A stretch of 64,000 bases of DNA from Amoebophrya sp. A120 (Eukaryota; Sar; Dinophyceae; Syndiniales; Amoebophryaceae), in the NCBI GenBank assembly GCA_905178155.1, contig CAJINV010000007.1, positions 1,124,627 to 1,188,626 on the forward strand, written 5' to 3'. The notes under the pieces are model-generated. The model worked only from the letters and a program-made list of their open reading frames with translations, was not told the origin of the DNA and ran no database searches. Position 1 is the first letter of the stretch. Every line of letters begins with the position of its first letter. Positions 45,714 to 56,058 of the stretch are shown here, piece after piece. A program made the position numbers and the translations under genes.

Positions 45714-46394
45714 TCAGTACCCCGAAACTTTTTCATAATTTTGGTTAAACCAGGTCGCACTGCATTGAATCACCTCTAATGTCTCTTCTGTGCAGTTTTT
45801 AGAAGTAGGAGCAGAAGTTGTACTACCGAAACCGAAACCAGAACTAGAACCCGCTCCAGAACCAGTAGAACTACTCGGTTGATACTCCTCATTTTTGTTG
45901 CACTGATTCAGGACCGAAATAACGTCCTGGCACATTTTTCCGATCTCCTTCTCGCGGTTCGTCAATTCCAGGAGAAATCCGCTCGCGTAGTTCCAGCTGC
46001 ATTTCGCGATATTTTCCACCTCCTCGAAACAAACGGACTCGTCTACTTGTGCCGCTGTAGTTGGTGCTGATGCGTGGTCCTGAAAGGAAAAGGAAGGCGT
46101 CGTGCTGTAGCCTCCGCTATTGAACTGGTTATTTTTACCGCTACCTGTTTCTTCTTGCGCAAACACGGTGGAGGTGGAGGCTGAATGGAAATTGTCACGA
46201 CCCCTTGACGTTCTCCCCCGTTTCCATTTCTCATAGTCTCCGCTGTTCTGTTCGAGCCGTTCTCGCGAGAGCGCGCCGAGCCGGTGCCGGTTCCGGCATT
46301 CCTTGTATTCCAAGCCCTCCTTTTCGCAAAACTGCAGAACGCCGGTACCGGAGGCGAGAATGTCCGCGGCTCCGCGGACGCTGTCTTGCCACAT
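45714..46394 (-). CDS. four-CX9C (CHCH-type) protein, 226 aa
   Basis: Single exon from ATG 46394. Four CX9C motifs are visible at Cys 23/33, 122/132, 155/165 and 201/211, each predicted to lie on a helix. Twin CX9C proteins are imported into the mitochondrial intermembrane space by the Mia40 disulphide relay, and many are assembly factors or complex I subunits. Here the motifs are spread through a longer protein, with Ser/Gly-rich linkers between the first and second pairs and before the last, so the pairing is uncertain. No cleavable targeting sequence is evident, as is usual for this class. The exact family is not recognised. The GC-rich island lies directly upstream. Confidence 0.75.
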   Translation of the reverse strand: MWQDSVRGAADILASGTGVLQFCEKEGLEYKECRNRHRLGALSRERLEQNSGDYEKWKRGRTSRGRDNFHSASTSTVFAQEETGSGKNNQFNSGGYSTTPSFSFQDHASAPTTAAQVDESVCFEEVENIAKCSWNYASGFLLELTNREKEIGKMCQDVISVLNQCNKNEEYQPSSSTGSGAGSSSGFGFGSTTSAPTSKNCTEETLEVIQCSATWFNQNYEKVSGY

Positions 46395-46439
46395 TTTGCC
46401 ACTTTGTCTTTGCGTGCTAATATCGTGTTGTTAGAAATG

Positions 46440-48055
46440 GCCAAACCGATCTCAAAAAGCACGAGACAAGCTCTCAGCCCCCAAGTAAACGAAAAAAGAA
46501 AGCCTCGCGTTGCATCAGCAGAACTTGCTCTCTTGTTCCCATCCCTCGTCCCAAGGTCCCGCGCGCTCTCTTTCCACGCCCAATCAAAGAGCCGCCACCC
46601 TCCCCTCCTGCAAGGCTCTGACCCTTTGCTTTCTTGCTTCCCTTCGGGGAACGGTGGCCTGCTATTAGAACAGAACAGAAAGAGATCCTTAATAAAAAAT
46701 GTATGGCGCTTAGAGGCGCTTTCACTCCTATCGGCGATCGGCGCCATTCATTGCCACCACCCCATGGCCCTTCATATAGGAGCAGAATGCCCTTTGTTGC
46801 AAGTAAGAAAGTCGCAATAGACTGGCTACGCAGATGACAAGAGAAAGAGCGACACTGGCTGCCACTAAGCCGGGGCATTTCGCGACCAGTTGCGCCCAAA
46901 CACCCGCCCCGGGCTGCACAGGCATACAACCAGCGGCCCCCGGAGTGGCCGTCTATGCAAACGCGCGCGCGCCCGCGCGCCCACCCGCCCACCCGCGAAG
47001 ACTGCGCATGGCCGGCAAGCGGCCTCAGTCGCGATAGGGCCCCGCGGGGCCCCCTCTCTCGTGGGTCTTCCAAGCGGGCCGCGGCGCCTGCTGCCGCACG
47101 TGCTGCGCGAGGGCCGGCGGGGGGGCCAACGATTGCAGGGCGCCTGTTTCATGAATAGCGTCGCAATAGCTGGCAATCGGATTACCAGCGGGCGGCTGTT
47201 TGCGCGACGGCAACACTTTTTCAGCAAGGGCACTGCTCTGGAAGTGGTACCAAATAGCATCCCCTTGGCAGTTCGATGATGGTGCGGCCTAACGCCCGGC
47301 AGTCTTGGCCTTTGGCAAACTTTACGAATGCCGGCGAAAGGCCGGCGAGAAAGGGGGGCGCGCCGCTTCGCAAGCGGGCGCGGGGTTTCCCTCGATGCGC
47401 CGGCCCCGCCCGCTCCAACCTTCGGCCCGCCGCCGATCTGAAAACATCCGCAGACCTGTCCCGCTCAATGCTCCCGGGGGCCCCCCAACAATTTCCCCGC
47501 CTGGGGCAATACGGCCGCAATGCTCCCGGGGGTCTTTGTTAGTCGGGCCCCTACCAAGCTCCTTGGCCGAATCCGCTGCCCACTTCAGGCCCACCGCCAG
47601 GGCTATGGGGCAGATGCGCCGGCATCGCGTTGCATTTTTCCGGCGTTGCCAGCAGCCCCCCCCCCCGCTGCTTTCCTTCTAGGGCGCTGGCTTTTCGCCC
47701 GACGTTCTTGCAAGATACCGCGCACGCGGCCAGAAGGGGCAGAACGCTGGCGAAGCGCTCCCGCCTTTCGTTTCCGGCTTCGAAGCGCGCCGGGCGTTTC
47801 TGGAGGTGCATCCCAAAAGCGCCGGGCCGTGCCGCCGCAATCTCGCGGCAAGGGAGCGAACGCCCCGCCCGGCAGGAATGCCGTGGCCGCATCCGGCCCG
47901 GAATAAGCACACAGCACCGGGGAGAAGCCCGCAAACAACTGCGCGCACCCTCTCAATCTTTCAGGCGCATAGTCAGAAAAAAAGGGAGAACTCTTCTCGC
48001 CCCCGGTCCTTTTCTCGCTCTCTCTCTGTTTTCAGAAAAGGCGTGAAGCCGTGGC
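46440..48055. other. GC-rich, hairpin-rich island of unknown origin
   Basis: The sequence composition changes abruptly. For example, 47341-47400 has 46 of 60 G+C, against AT-rich spacer elsewhere. It holds a perfect 16-bp palindrome GGGCCCCGCGGGGCCC (47037-47052), a near-perfect hairpin (47359-47382), an alternating GC tract (46961-46980) and a 15-bp direct repeat CAATGCTCCCGGGGG (47466-47480 and 47518-47532). Several long frames stay open on both strands simply because stops are rare. None has a recognisable domain. No rRNA or tRNA signature seen. It could be organelle-derived, host-derived, a structural RNA region or an assembly artefact. Confidence 0.75.
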
Positions 48056-48451
48056 ACTGTACGTAGAATCAGGAACAAAGGTCGCCCGCTCTGCAACAAA
48101 AGTCAGGCTCGGTTCGTTGCGGTCTAGCTGTACGTATCCAAAAGAAGCGAGCTTTAATGGACGAGGTATTCTTTGAGTCGTCAACGTCGTCGTGCACTTG
48201 TTTTCATTGAACTAGAGCCGAAAGAACTGGCTCAGTCATTCGCAAACATGGATGTTTTGATGGGGTGCAGCGCGCTAGTAAAGCCAAAGTATTCGTAAAT
48301 GACGCGACTCTCGCGAACAACAAACGATAAAGAACTCAAATAGAAGGAAAAGAACTACTAAACCAGAATAATCTACAGGGGATCTCCTCCACGAAAAGGT
48401 GCGCAGCTAAAACTTCTGCAAATCTTCTATCTCTTGATGTGGCCCCCACTC
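48056..48451. other. spacer between island and RKPLPF-repeat gene
   Basis: Ordinary AT-balanced sequence with no gene or repeat that I can support. Confidence 0.45.
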
Positions 48452-50276
48452 TCAAAACCACTTCTTGTTTTTCCCGTCCCAATACAGGTGGTTCTTCCCG
48501 TCTCCCACCATCTGCCCCTTTTCCAGCGGGTACTCTTTCAGCAACACCGCCGCCGCGCACTCCTTGTATTGGTACGCGTTTCGGCTGCTGCTCTCGTACT
48601 CGCCCTTCTTGGTCAGTCTATCAATCAGCGGATTCTCCTCCGACGCGTGCTTGGCCCGGGTGCACTGCTCGCGCCGCTGGTCCCCCTCCCACTGCTGGAA
48701 GTCCTGCTTCGACAGCGCGTCGCCGGTGAAGGGCAGCGGTTTTCGCTTTGGAACTTCTTGCCTTGGCAGGGGCTTCGCGAGCTCCTTCTTGTCGAAATCC
48801 GTCTGGTTGGTGGTTACCCACTGCCCCTTGTGGGTGTCCCAGAACTCCCCCCCGGGACTCATGGGGCACAGCTGTCTCTTCGCGTCGCGCGCTTCGTCCG
48901 GGGAGAACTCGCGGAGCTGGGCGCTGGCCTCCGAAGTACCCTGGAAGGGCAAAGGTTTTCGCCGGGGCGGCGGGGGGGAAAAAGTCGGCTTCGCCATCTC
49001 CTTCTCGGTAAATTGGTTCAAATACTCGCTCCCGTAGTCCCCGTGCGCGTGGAGCCGCTGCGTCAACGGGTTGTCGTCGGAGGTCTTTTTCGCGCGGGAG
49101 CACTGCTCGCGCCGTGCGTCGGTTTCCCAGTTCGGGAAATCCTGCTTTGAAAGGGCTTGGCCTGATGTGATATTAAAGATTTTCTATTCCAAACAGTATT
49201 CATAATTCTGATCCAAGAAGAACATGTGTACCTACCCGCGGCTTTGAAAATGAACCACGAGTCGTGGACATCATGTAAGAAAAATCCCCTACTGAGAAGC
49301 GTCGACATCACGACTCTTCAATGCCACAATTCAGGAGAAAAATCTATCAGAAGCTAAAGTCAGAACCTGCTATGAAACAAATTACTTCAAAGTCAAACAT
49401 GCCCCTAAAAATTGGTGCGTCTGCCAAAAACCCAATACCTGTGAATGGCAGCGGCTTCCGCATTTTTGGTGGTTCTTGGAAACTTCGTTTCTCCAGCGGT
49501 TTCGGGTCAAAGTCCTGTTGCGCGGTGGTCTTGTAGTCGTTGCTGTTGCCGTCCCAAAAGTTGCCCCCGTCGTGCAGCGGGCACGGTTTCCGGAGCGCCA
49601 TCTTGGCCTCGTCGGGGGAGAACTCGCGGTGCTGCGCGTGGTTCTCGGACTCGCCCTTGAACGGAAGGGGTTTTCGCTGCTTCACCGGCGGTGGCGGGTC
49701 CCGCTTCTCCAAAGGCCACTGCCGGTAATCCTCCTTTTGCGTGCTGTCCGCCGTCATCTTGCCTTGCGCAAGGGGGTAATCTGCCGACTCGCGCATCGCA
49801 TTCACGTCGCCTGCATTTTGCGGCAGTGATCGTATTTTCATTCGTAGGAGTAAGTAGGGAAGGAATTTCTCATACTTACAACTGAAGCTGCTGCAAGATA
49901 GAAGTAAGTAAAAGTAAGTAAGTATGCGTAGACAGCTTCGCGAATCAATTGCCGAAAAAAAACCTTCAAACAAAAAATATGCAAAGCAACACACCACCAG
50001 ATACGCATGTAAACAATGATCAATACCTCGTCGCAGCGCGTTTCTTCTCTCGTCCGGATCGAAATCTCGGAAGTTTGCGCTCTCTGGGTTGCCGTTGAAA
50101 GGCAGCGGCTTCCGCATCTGCCGTGGGGGGCGCGGCGACTGGTGGAGCCCGCAGGTGCAGAGGTCTTCCAGCGTTGGGTTGTCCGCTTCGTTGCTCTCCA
50201 GCGGCTGCCCCTCCGCGTCGTGCCGCCGGGCATGCCGGTCCTGCGGGGACAGTTCGCGGATACGCGCGTTCGTCAT
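48452..50276 (-). CDS. RKPLPF-repeat protein, 3 exons, 443 aa
   Basis: Exons 50276-50027, 49810-49439 and 49161-48452, with GT-AG introns and preserved phase. The protein is built from about five modules, each carrying RKPLPFxG. Between these lie recurring elements: a F(S/D)PDEAR-type stretch, a Cys-containing segment (CPLHDGGNFWD; CPMSPGGEFWD), QALSKQDF/DALSKQDF, and a KxLxKP run before the next RKPLPF. Some modules are nearly the same (SKQDFPNWETDARREQC and SKQDFQQWEGDQRREQC). Short Pro/Lys tandem modules with DF and Trp are reminiscent of microtubule-associated SAXO/Mn-type repeats, but this is only a resemblance, and I do not claim membership. Confidence 0.8.
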
Positions 50277-51280
50277 TTTGATTCGCGGGGCAGCAAGTCG
50301 TGGTTATTTATTGAATGTATGATCAATAAATTTAGCGTAACTTCAACTTAAAACGTCGTGAAGGCAAAGGTTCGGAGTAATAAATCATGCGGAAATAATG
50401 GGGTAAGCTTCTCCACGGGGTGGTCGTGTCCCTGCAATGAAAAAGTAGGGGGGAATAGTTTTTGCTCCGACCGCTTTGCGCGTGATGAAAAATATCGGAA
50501 CAGTGAACTTTGACCAGAACGAAGACGATCGTTTTTTCGAGAAAAAAACCTTCCGGACAACGAAATAACGGGACGACAGAACGAAAAAAGACCACAATTG
50601 GCTGTACGAAAAAAAGCTACAGAGACGAACGAGGCTAAGACTGTCATTGTGCATCATAATGCCTAGTTCACAGAACAACCGACAGTCATCGATGGCATTT
50701 CAATCGTGACCGTGACCAACAACCGAGATGCAGGTTGCTGTGATCGTGATACATGGTATCATAAATGGAAAATACAAAACCGATCTCATTATATTTCTTT
50801 CGAAACATAGATGTTTCTGCACCGACAACACTCTTGCGTAAAAATCTTACTCCTATTCGTCAACCTAGCGAGCGATGGACGCTGCAAAACTGAACCGATA
50901 GAACCTGTTACTTCTGCACACCGACAAAAGTCACGGGCAGCTGACAAAGAAACGAGAACCGATCATCAAGCGCCGGCTGCTGCACAAGCGAAACAACACG
51001 CAGGTAGTTCTTCTGCAGCGATTAAATCATCCGCAGGAAGCTGCACGGATCCAAATTGCCGCAAGTAAAGGCTTACTGGTTCTCGATCTGGTTGCAAAAA
51101 AAATGTGAGGTTGAACATTACAGGTTGAAAAATACGCTGTGGCCTATTTCGCTATAATCTTCAAAACTCCGCTATACACTGACATCCGGCTGCATGCGAA
51201 CGGGCTGTCTACTTCTGGAGCAGGATAATTTTAGCTTGCACTCCGCCACGTCGGCCTATTTCAAAAATGTTCAATTATAC
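50277..51280. other. intergenic stretch with a weak plus-strand frame
   Basis: About 1 kb between two minus-strand genes. The only notable item is an 85-codon plus-strand frame (50811-51068) with a hydrophobic start and a CxxxxC end, but it would oppose the whole cluster. Otherwise no gene or repeat is seen. Confidence 0.4.
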
Positions 51281-52462
51281 CTATTGTCTAAAAATTTTCG
51301 ACCATGTTGAGTGTCGTGGTTGTTGCGACGTTTCTATTACTTCCCCCGCATCCTCGTCTGTGCCAACTCTTTGTTCCGGCTCTCCCCCCATGGCCCTTTT
51401 TTCCAGGCTTTGCTTGGCCACAGCTTTTTTTTCCCGTCTGCGCTCCCTGCCGTGCCGTCGAGCGGAGGCGCCACCGAGAAGATTCGTGTTCTGCAATTGG
51501 GACGTTAGCATTTCTTCGCTGATGTTCTCATTGGTTGTGCTTGTCGTGTCCGCGGGCATAGCATTCTCTTCGGTAGGTTGCTTATGCAATTTCTTCAAAT
51601 CAAAACCACCGGAGGTACCAGACGATGCGTCGTCCGAACCGCTGATGGAGTGGTCGTCCACCTGCTTTTCCTCGACGTCGCTTGCATTCGAACCTCCACC
51701 CGCAAGAACAGAACCTCTACCTGTCGTCTCCCGGGGAGTCCTCGAGTAATATCCGTTTGGGTTCGCAGGATCGTAGTAGTTCATCGCCTCTAGTACTCCT
51801 CCGCCTGCTATAATTCGCGATCTGTGGTTTTCACGGTGGCCACCACGACCACCGGCACCACTGGCACTTTGCAAATAAGGGCTCTCATCCTCATCCTCGA
51901 CACAGCAGGAGTGCACCACGAACACCAACACAGTGACCAGCAGCGCAAACCCGAGCACGGCCATCAGAACGTTACACAACAGCGGACTCAGCGAGCCACA
52001 CTCCTCGAATTCGTCGCCCCCGATAAGAGCTGCTGCGGCTGCACCCGCCTGAGACAACAGCTTCGGAGCATCAGAACTGAGATTCGTCACGTTGGTACCT
52101 CCAGCGCCGATCACCAGATGAACAACCTCGATTGAAGCATTTTTTTCTTCAGATGTTGGGCCTGCTACTTCTCCAGAAGCGGATGTGGTAGTACCCGCCG
52201 GCGCTCCATCGGCGCTAGAAAGGACCTTCCTAGACATCCAGCGAATCTTCCCAGCAGCGGGGGAGGTTGCGTTTGCCGTAGTCTCGTTCGACGTGGCACG
52301 AGAAGAAAATTGGAACTCCATCTGCTGCTCGTTCCAGGGACCAAACCGCTGCCCGTGGCGTATCGAGAGGAAAGAATGTGCCCCTGCTAGAACCCCCGGT
52401 GAGCTATTCGAAAGCTGCGTAATTTGCGCTGCTAAATTCCAATTTCGAAACAGTGGAGACAT
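51281..52462 (-). CDS. single-span membrane protein, 393 aa
   Basis: Single exon from ATG 52462. The N-terminal 160 residues are Ser/Thr/Ala-rich with several NxS/T sites. A strong transmembrane segment (LLCNVLMAVLGFALLVTVLVFVV) follows at about residues 160-183, then a CC pair and a highly charged, Gly/Ser-rich tail ending in basic sequence (RRHGRERRREKKAVAK). This layout fits a type I or III membrane protein with a glycosylated outer part and a cytoplasmic tail. No classic signal peptide is evident at the chosen start. No family recognised. Confidence 0.65.
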   Translation of the reverse strand: MSPLFRNWNLAAQITQLSNSSPGVLAGAHSFLSIRHGQRFGPWNEQQMEFQFSSRATSNETTANATSPAAGKIRWMSRKVLSSADGAPAGTTTSASGEVAGPTSEEKNASIEVVHLVIGAGGTNVTNLSSDAPKLLSQAGAAAAALIGGDEFEECGSLSPLLCNVLMAVLGFALLVTVLVFVVHSCCVEDEDESPYLQSASGAGGRGGHRENHRSRIIAGGGVLEAMNYYDPANPNGYYSRTPRETTGRGSVLAGGGSNASDVEEKQVDDHSISGSDDASSGTSGGFDLKKLHKQPTEENAMPADTTSTTNENISEEMLTSQLQNTNLLGGASARRHGRERRREKKAVAKQSLEKRAMGGEPEQRVGTDEDAGEVIETSQQPRHSTWSKIFRQ

Positions 52463-52626
52463 TCACCAACACCTTGCAGATGCTAGCAACACAAATTTTT
52501 GGCGCAAGCTAGCGAAACTACTCTCCTTGTGCGGTTGCACAAGGAGCCAATGAGAGCTGCCATCATGCCCGAGCTGCTGGTGACCCAGCCAAGATGATTT
52601 CATGTGAAGCAAAATGACAATGAGTC

Positions 52627-54699
52627 CTAGTAGTTGGATGAAAAGAACAACAGCTCCCTCGCGCTCGCACTTAATAGATACAAACCTTCTAAATATGCAT
52701 CGCCAAAATTCTCACTTCTAGCGGGCGGGGCACTTCTCAAAAGTTTGATACCACTTTGCCCGTGCTGGTCGGGGGGGTACAGTTCTGGGATGGTTCGGTG
52801 TAGTTTTGGCGGCCTGGTGGTGGTGGTGGTTTGCCGTAGTATACCCCATTTTAATGCTTGTTTAAATGATGGTCGATTATACTCCTGCGCCGGGGGCAAC
52901 CGCGTCGTCGTTGATGGATTCTTCTTTTCGAATTGTGGGCCGTCCTCTCGACCGCGGAGGGGACCTTCTTCATCCGATTTTTGAGAGTCTTGACCTTCTT
53001 TGATGTTCCAAAGTCCTCTGCGGTGCTCCAGCGCGCCCCCACGATACTGATAATCATAATCCACGAGCACGGCTCCGGGTTCTTGTCCGCGATAAACCAG
53101 ACTCGCGTCCACCAGGGCTGTGCTCCAGTCGATTCCCGGCTGATTGCCCTCTCTCCGCATCGGTCGTTCGGCCCACTTTAAGGGCAGAGACGGGGAAGAT
53201 GGTATACGCTGTGCGTCGCGAGATGAACGAGAGGATGAAGTTGAAGAAGTAGAAGTTGTGCCACTACTAGAGGTTTTTGTACCAATCGACGTAGAAGTTG
53301 TATCACTAGTACTAGCACCTCCTCCCAGAAGTAAACCTCGTCCGCTAGTAGTTGATGTTCCACTTATTTCCTGTCGGTGGGAGGGCACGGGCATGTTCGG
53401 CCTTGGAGGTGGTGCACGGACCGAAGAGCCTGAACTTGCTGTCGGTAGTGCTGGCCGCGTGGACGAGGACGTCGTTCCTGCCTCATCAACAGCCGCTGAA
53501 TCGTTTTCAAATTCCACAACTTCTCCTGCTTCACCGCCTCGCAAATGATCAGTCCTCGCAAGCCGAACATACGGCTCGTCTACGTTCTCCAGATTCAAGT
53601 ACAGATGGTTCTTCGACGAGGATTTTTCCCATTTCGATTTTGTTCTATGCGGAAAAAACAAACCCACGTCTACTACATCGGGCGCATAGGAGATAGTATC
53701 GGAAGATGAAATTATGCTTGGGATGTTCTTGTTCTCCTCGCGTGCTGGTCGCTGTCGTTCTTCCCTTCTAGCATCACTAGTGGTCCTGTGCTGGTCCTGC
53801 ACGACGATCCTTTGGTCGTTCGATGAAACTCCGAGATGAAAAAGATCTTGTCCCACTTGATCAGGGGTCTTCCTCAGCCAATCCTCGGGGAGTAGAGGAC
53901 GAATTTGCTTGGTTTTCTTCTTTTTCCTATTGCCTTTCTTGTTCTTCTTCCGCAGGACGTCGTCGAGTGCTTTTGCTTTACTGTTCTTCTCATTTTGCTG
54001 AGTTTTGTTCTTTCCCCCATTCCCCACGGGGGTGGCTGCGGTGGTTGTTCTGGTTGTACTTCTCAAGAATTTGTGCCGCGTCGAGGCCCGTTGCTCAAGA
54101 AAAACACCCAATTTCATCTTCGTGTTTTGCTGAAAGGAAGTTGCGGCTTCTTCTTGTGCTTCTACCCGGTCCTCGTCGTGAATACCACTTCTATCCAACA
54201 CGGTGGTGCTTTTCTGCGGAAGATCATGATTCTCTTCAACTTCAATTTCAGCTGGTATTGCTCGTCCCTGGTTAATACTTCCTTGGTGTTCTTTTTCTGA
54301 TTTTTGCTCGTCCAGGTCTACTGTTTCATCTATCTTCGTGCGTCCATATGGTGATCTCCTTCTCCGTCTCAGAAGGCCCCTCCTTCCTTTCTCGACGTCC
54401 ACACGACTTATACCAGCGCCTTTAGTTTCGTGTGCAAAGCCAGCTGCTCGTGTGGGTAACGACCCTGGTGCCGTACTAGCAGTTAGTTCTGAAGACGCGC
54501 TGGCAGCCCTTGACGTTTCTCCACCGCTGCCTGTAGTTGTTCCTGTTGCAAAAACAAAACTAGAATGGTCGCTCCGGACGTCGTAGCAGACAAGCAAAAA
54601 TGCCAATAAGGAGAAGGCCTTGGAAAGACATAAGAAATGCAACATCTTTTTACCGCCCACAGCAATGCGGGAACAAGATGCACTGTACCTTGTAGTCAT
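52627..54699 (-). CDS. secreted Ser/Arg-rich protein of unknown function, up to 690 aa
   Basis: Single exon. The internal ATG at 54645 begins MLHFLCLSKAFSLLAFLLVCYDVRS, a convincing signal peptide, so it may be the true start; the longer frame from 54699 adds 18 residues. The mature part is hydrophilic with a polybasic cluster (RRGLLRRRRRSPYGR), Lys-rich stretches (RKKNKKGNRKKKKTKQ), long Ser/Thr tracts, and a C-terminal region with aromatic residues (DYDYQYRGGALEHRRGLW). No domain recognised. Dibasic sites might be processed. An effector-like or extracellular role is speculation. Confidence 0.66.
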   Translation of the reverse strand: MTTRYSASCSRIAVGGKKMLHFLCLSKAFSLLAFLLVCYDVRSDHSSFVFATGTTTGSGGETSRAASASSELTASTAPGSLPTRAAGFAHETKGAGISRVDVEKGRRGLLRRRRRSPYGRTKIDETVDLDEQKSEKEHQGSINQGRAIPAEIEVEENHDLPQKSTTVLDRSGIHDEDRVEAQEEAATSFQQNTKMKLGVFLEQRASTRHKFLRSTTRTTTAATPVGNGGKNKTQQNEKNSKAKALDDVLRKKNKKGNRKKKKTKQIRPLLPEDWLRKTPDQVGQDLFHLGVSSNDQRIVVQDQHRTTSDARREERQRPAREENKNIPSIISSSDTISYAPDVVDVGLFFPHRTKSKWEKSSSKNHLYLNLENVDEPYVRLARTDHLRGGEAGEVVEFENDSAAVDEAGTTSSSTRPALPTASSGSSVRAPPPRPNMPVPSHRQEISGTSTTSGRGLLLGGGASTSDTTSTSIGTKTSSSGTTSTSSTSSSRSSRDAQRIPSSPSLPLKWAERPMRREGNQPGIDWSTALVDASLVYRGQEPGAVLVDYDYQYRGGALEHRRGLWNIKEGQDSQKSDEEGPLRGREDGPQFEKKNPSTTTRLPPAQEYNRPSFKQALKWGILRQTTTTTRPPKLHRTIPELYPPDQHGQSGIKLLRSAPPARSENFGDAYLEGLYLLSASARELLFFSSNY

Positions 54700-56058
54700 G
54701 GGAAAAAACTTCTTGCTCTGAACAACTCAGAACATATATGTGGTGCGATAAATTCAAAAAAAATAAAACATACATTTCCAATTTTAGCTCGTCAAAGCGG
54801 GTGCGAACTGTTCTATTCGACGTATGTAAGGGGGGTACGGTCGTCGTGTCATCTCCAAAGCACAAACTAACTGCTTGAATTTCCTACGTCGAGACTGGGG
54901 CTGGGTAGAGAAATAAAAATGGGTTCCTGTAATCATGCCTGTTCGAGGGAAGTGAAGCAGCGAAGCTGAAATTTGCCGAATTCAAAAAATTCTCGAGCTG
55001 TGAACTCCTGAAACTACTACTTCAGTGGGCATTCACGCAAGTAGGAAAGGCTTGGACGCACGAAACTTCACGAAATCAGCAGTACGGCGGGCGGGACGCG
55101 GGAACTTCTTTCGTCTCCCGCATGCTGGAAAACAACAACGATACTACCACTGTCACAACCACAACCGGACGCAAACGTCGACAAAGACAGTAATAAACGT
55201 GGTGCCACCGCTTCATCACAACTAAACGAAAATAGCACGAAAAGTTTACGATCGCGACAAAAAGCAAGACCCCAACAGGCACTGCAACAGCTATGTGCTA
55301 GTGATTCACTTTTAACCTCAGAGGCAATACTTTCCCCGTGCCGGCACCTCCACAGACCTAAAAATCAAGAATCAGGGAAAAACTGCTCTGATTTTCGCTT
55401 GGAAATTCCCACTGAAAATGATATCGTTACCCATGCGCGTTCGGCTGAAACCGTCACCGTGACGGAAAGAAAAAGATAATTTTTTGGTAGCAAAAGCACA
55501 TCCATCGCGGTGCGTAATAGAGAAACAAACTATTGTAATATACTGCGGTAAGCGATCTTTCGTACTTTTCCTTTGCGGATTTTTGTTTCCACAAGCTGAA
55601 AAAAAATCTGTGAAGGGAAGGGAAAGCAAACAATCGACCGCAGAAAAACAACTTCCACTTTTGACACTGAGAACATGCTATGAAAATCAACTTGACTGGG
55701 TACGTAGAGAAAGAAAAAGATCCTAAAAACTTAAAATCTACGCAAACACATGCCTGGTGAGACTGAAGAAATCCTAAGCAAGGCTGAAGGAGGACATGGC
55801 ATTTCAACACTCCTAGAATCTTCACCTTCACGCGTTGTTTCCTCCCAACATACTTTGCCGCACCGTTGCACCGTTGCCGCTGCCTCCCCGGAGAAGGGGC
55901 TGTTGAGTCGATATTTCTTTGCTTATTTTCCAAATTCTATTCGATTTAACACTAAAAGCCTACAACTACACATTCTCCTCCACAGAAGTGCCTCGACACT
56001 GACTTCTCTCACCTGCAGGTTGCTCAACACAGGAAAAGAAAAACACGAGAAAAGAACG
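54700..56058. other. intergenic stretch without a supported gene
   Basis: About 1.4 kb with short frames only. It lies downstream of a possible splice donor at the end of the four-span membrane protein gene, so a missed terminal exon cannot be excluded, but I see no clear candidate. Confidence 0.45.

Noticed and set aside
46810-47060. Possible rRNA or other structured RNA gene
   Set aside because: No recognisable 18S, 28S or 5S signature and no tRNA-like TpsiC box; only composition suggests structure.
46474-47073. Long open frames on both strands in the GC-rich island
   Set aside because: High GC removes stop codons; overlapping frames on both strands with Arg/Gly-rich translations indicate no selection for coding.
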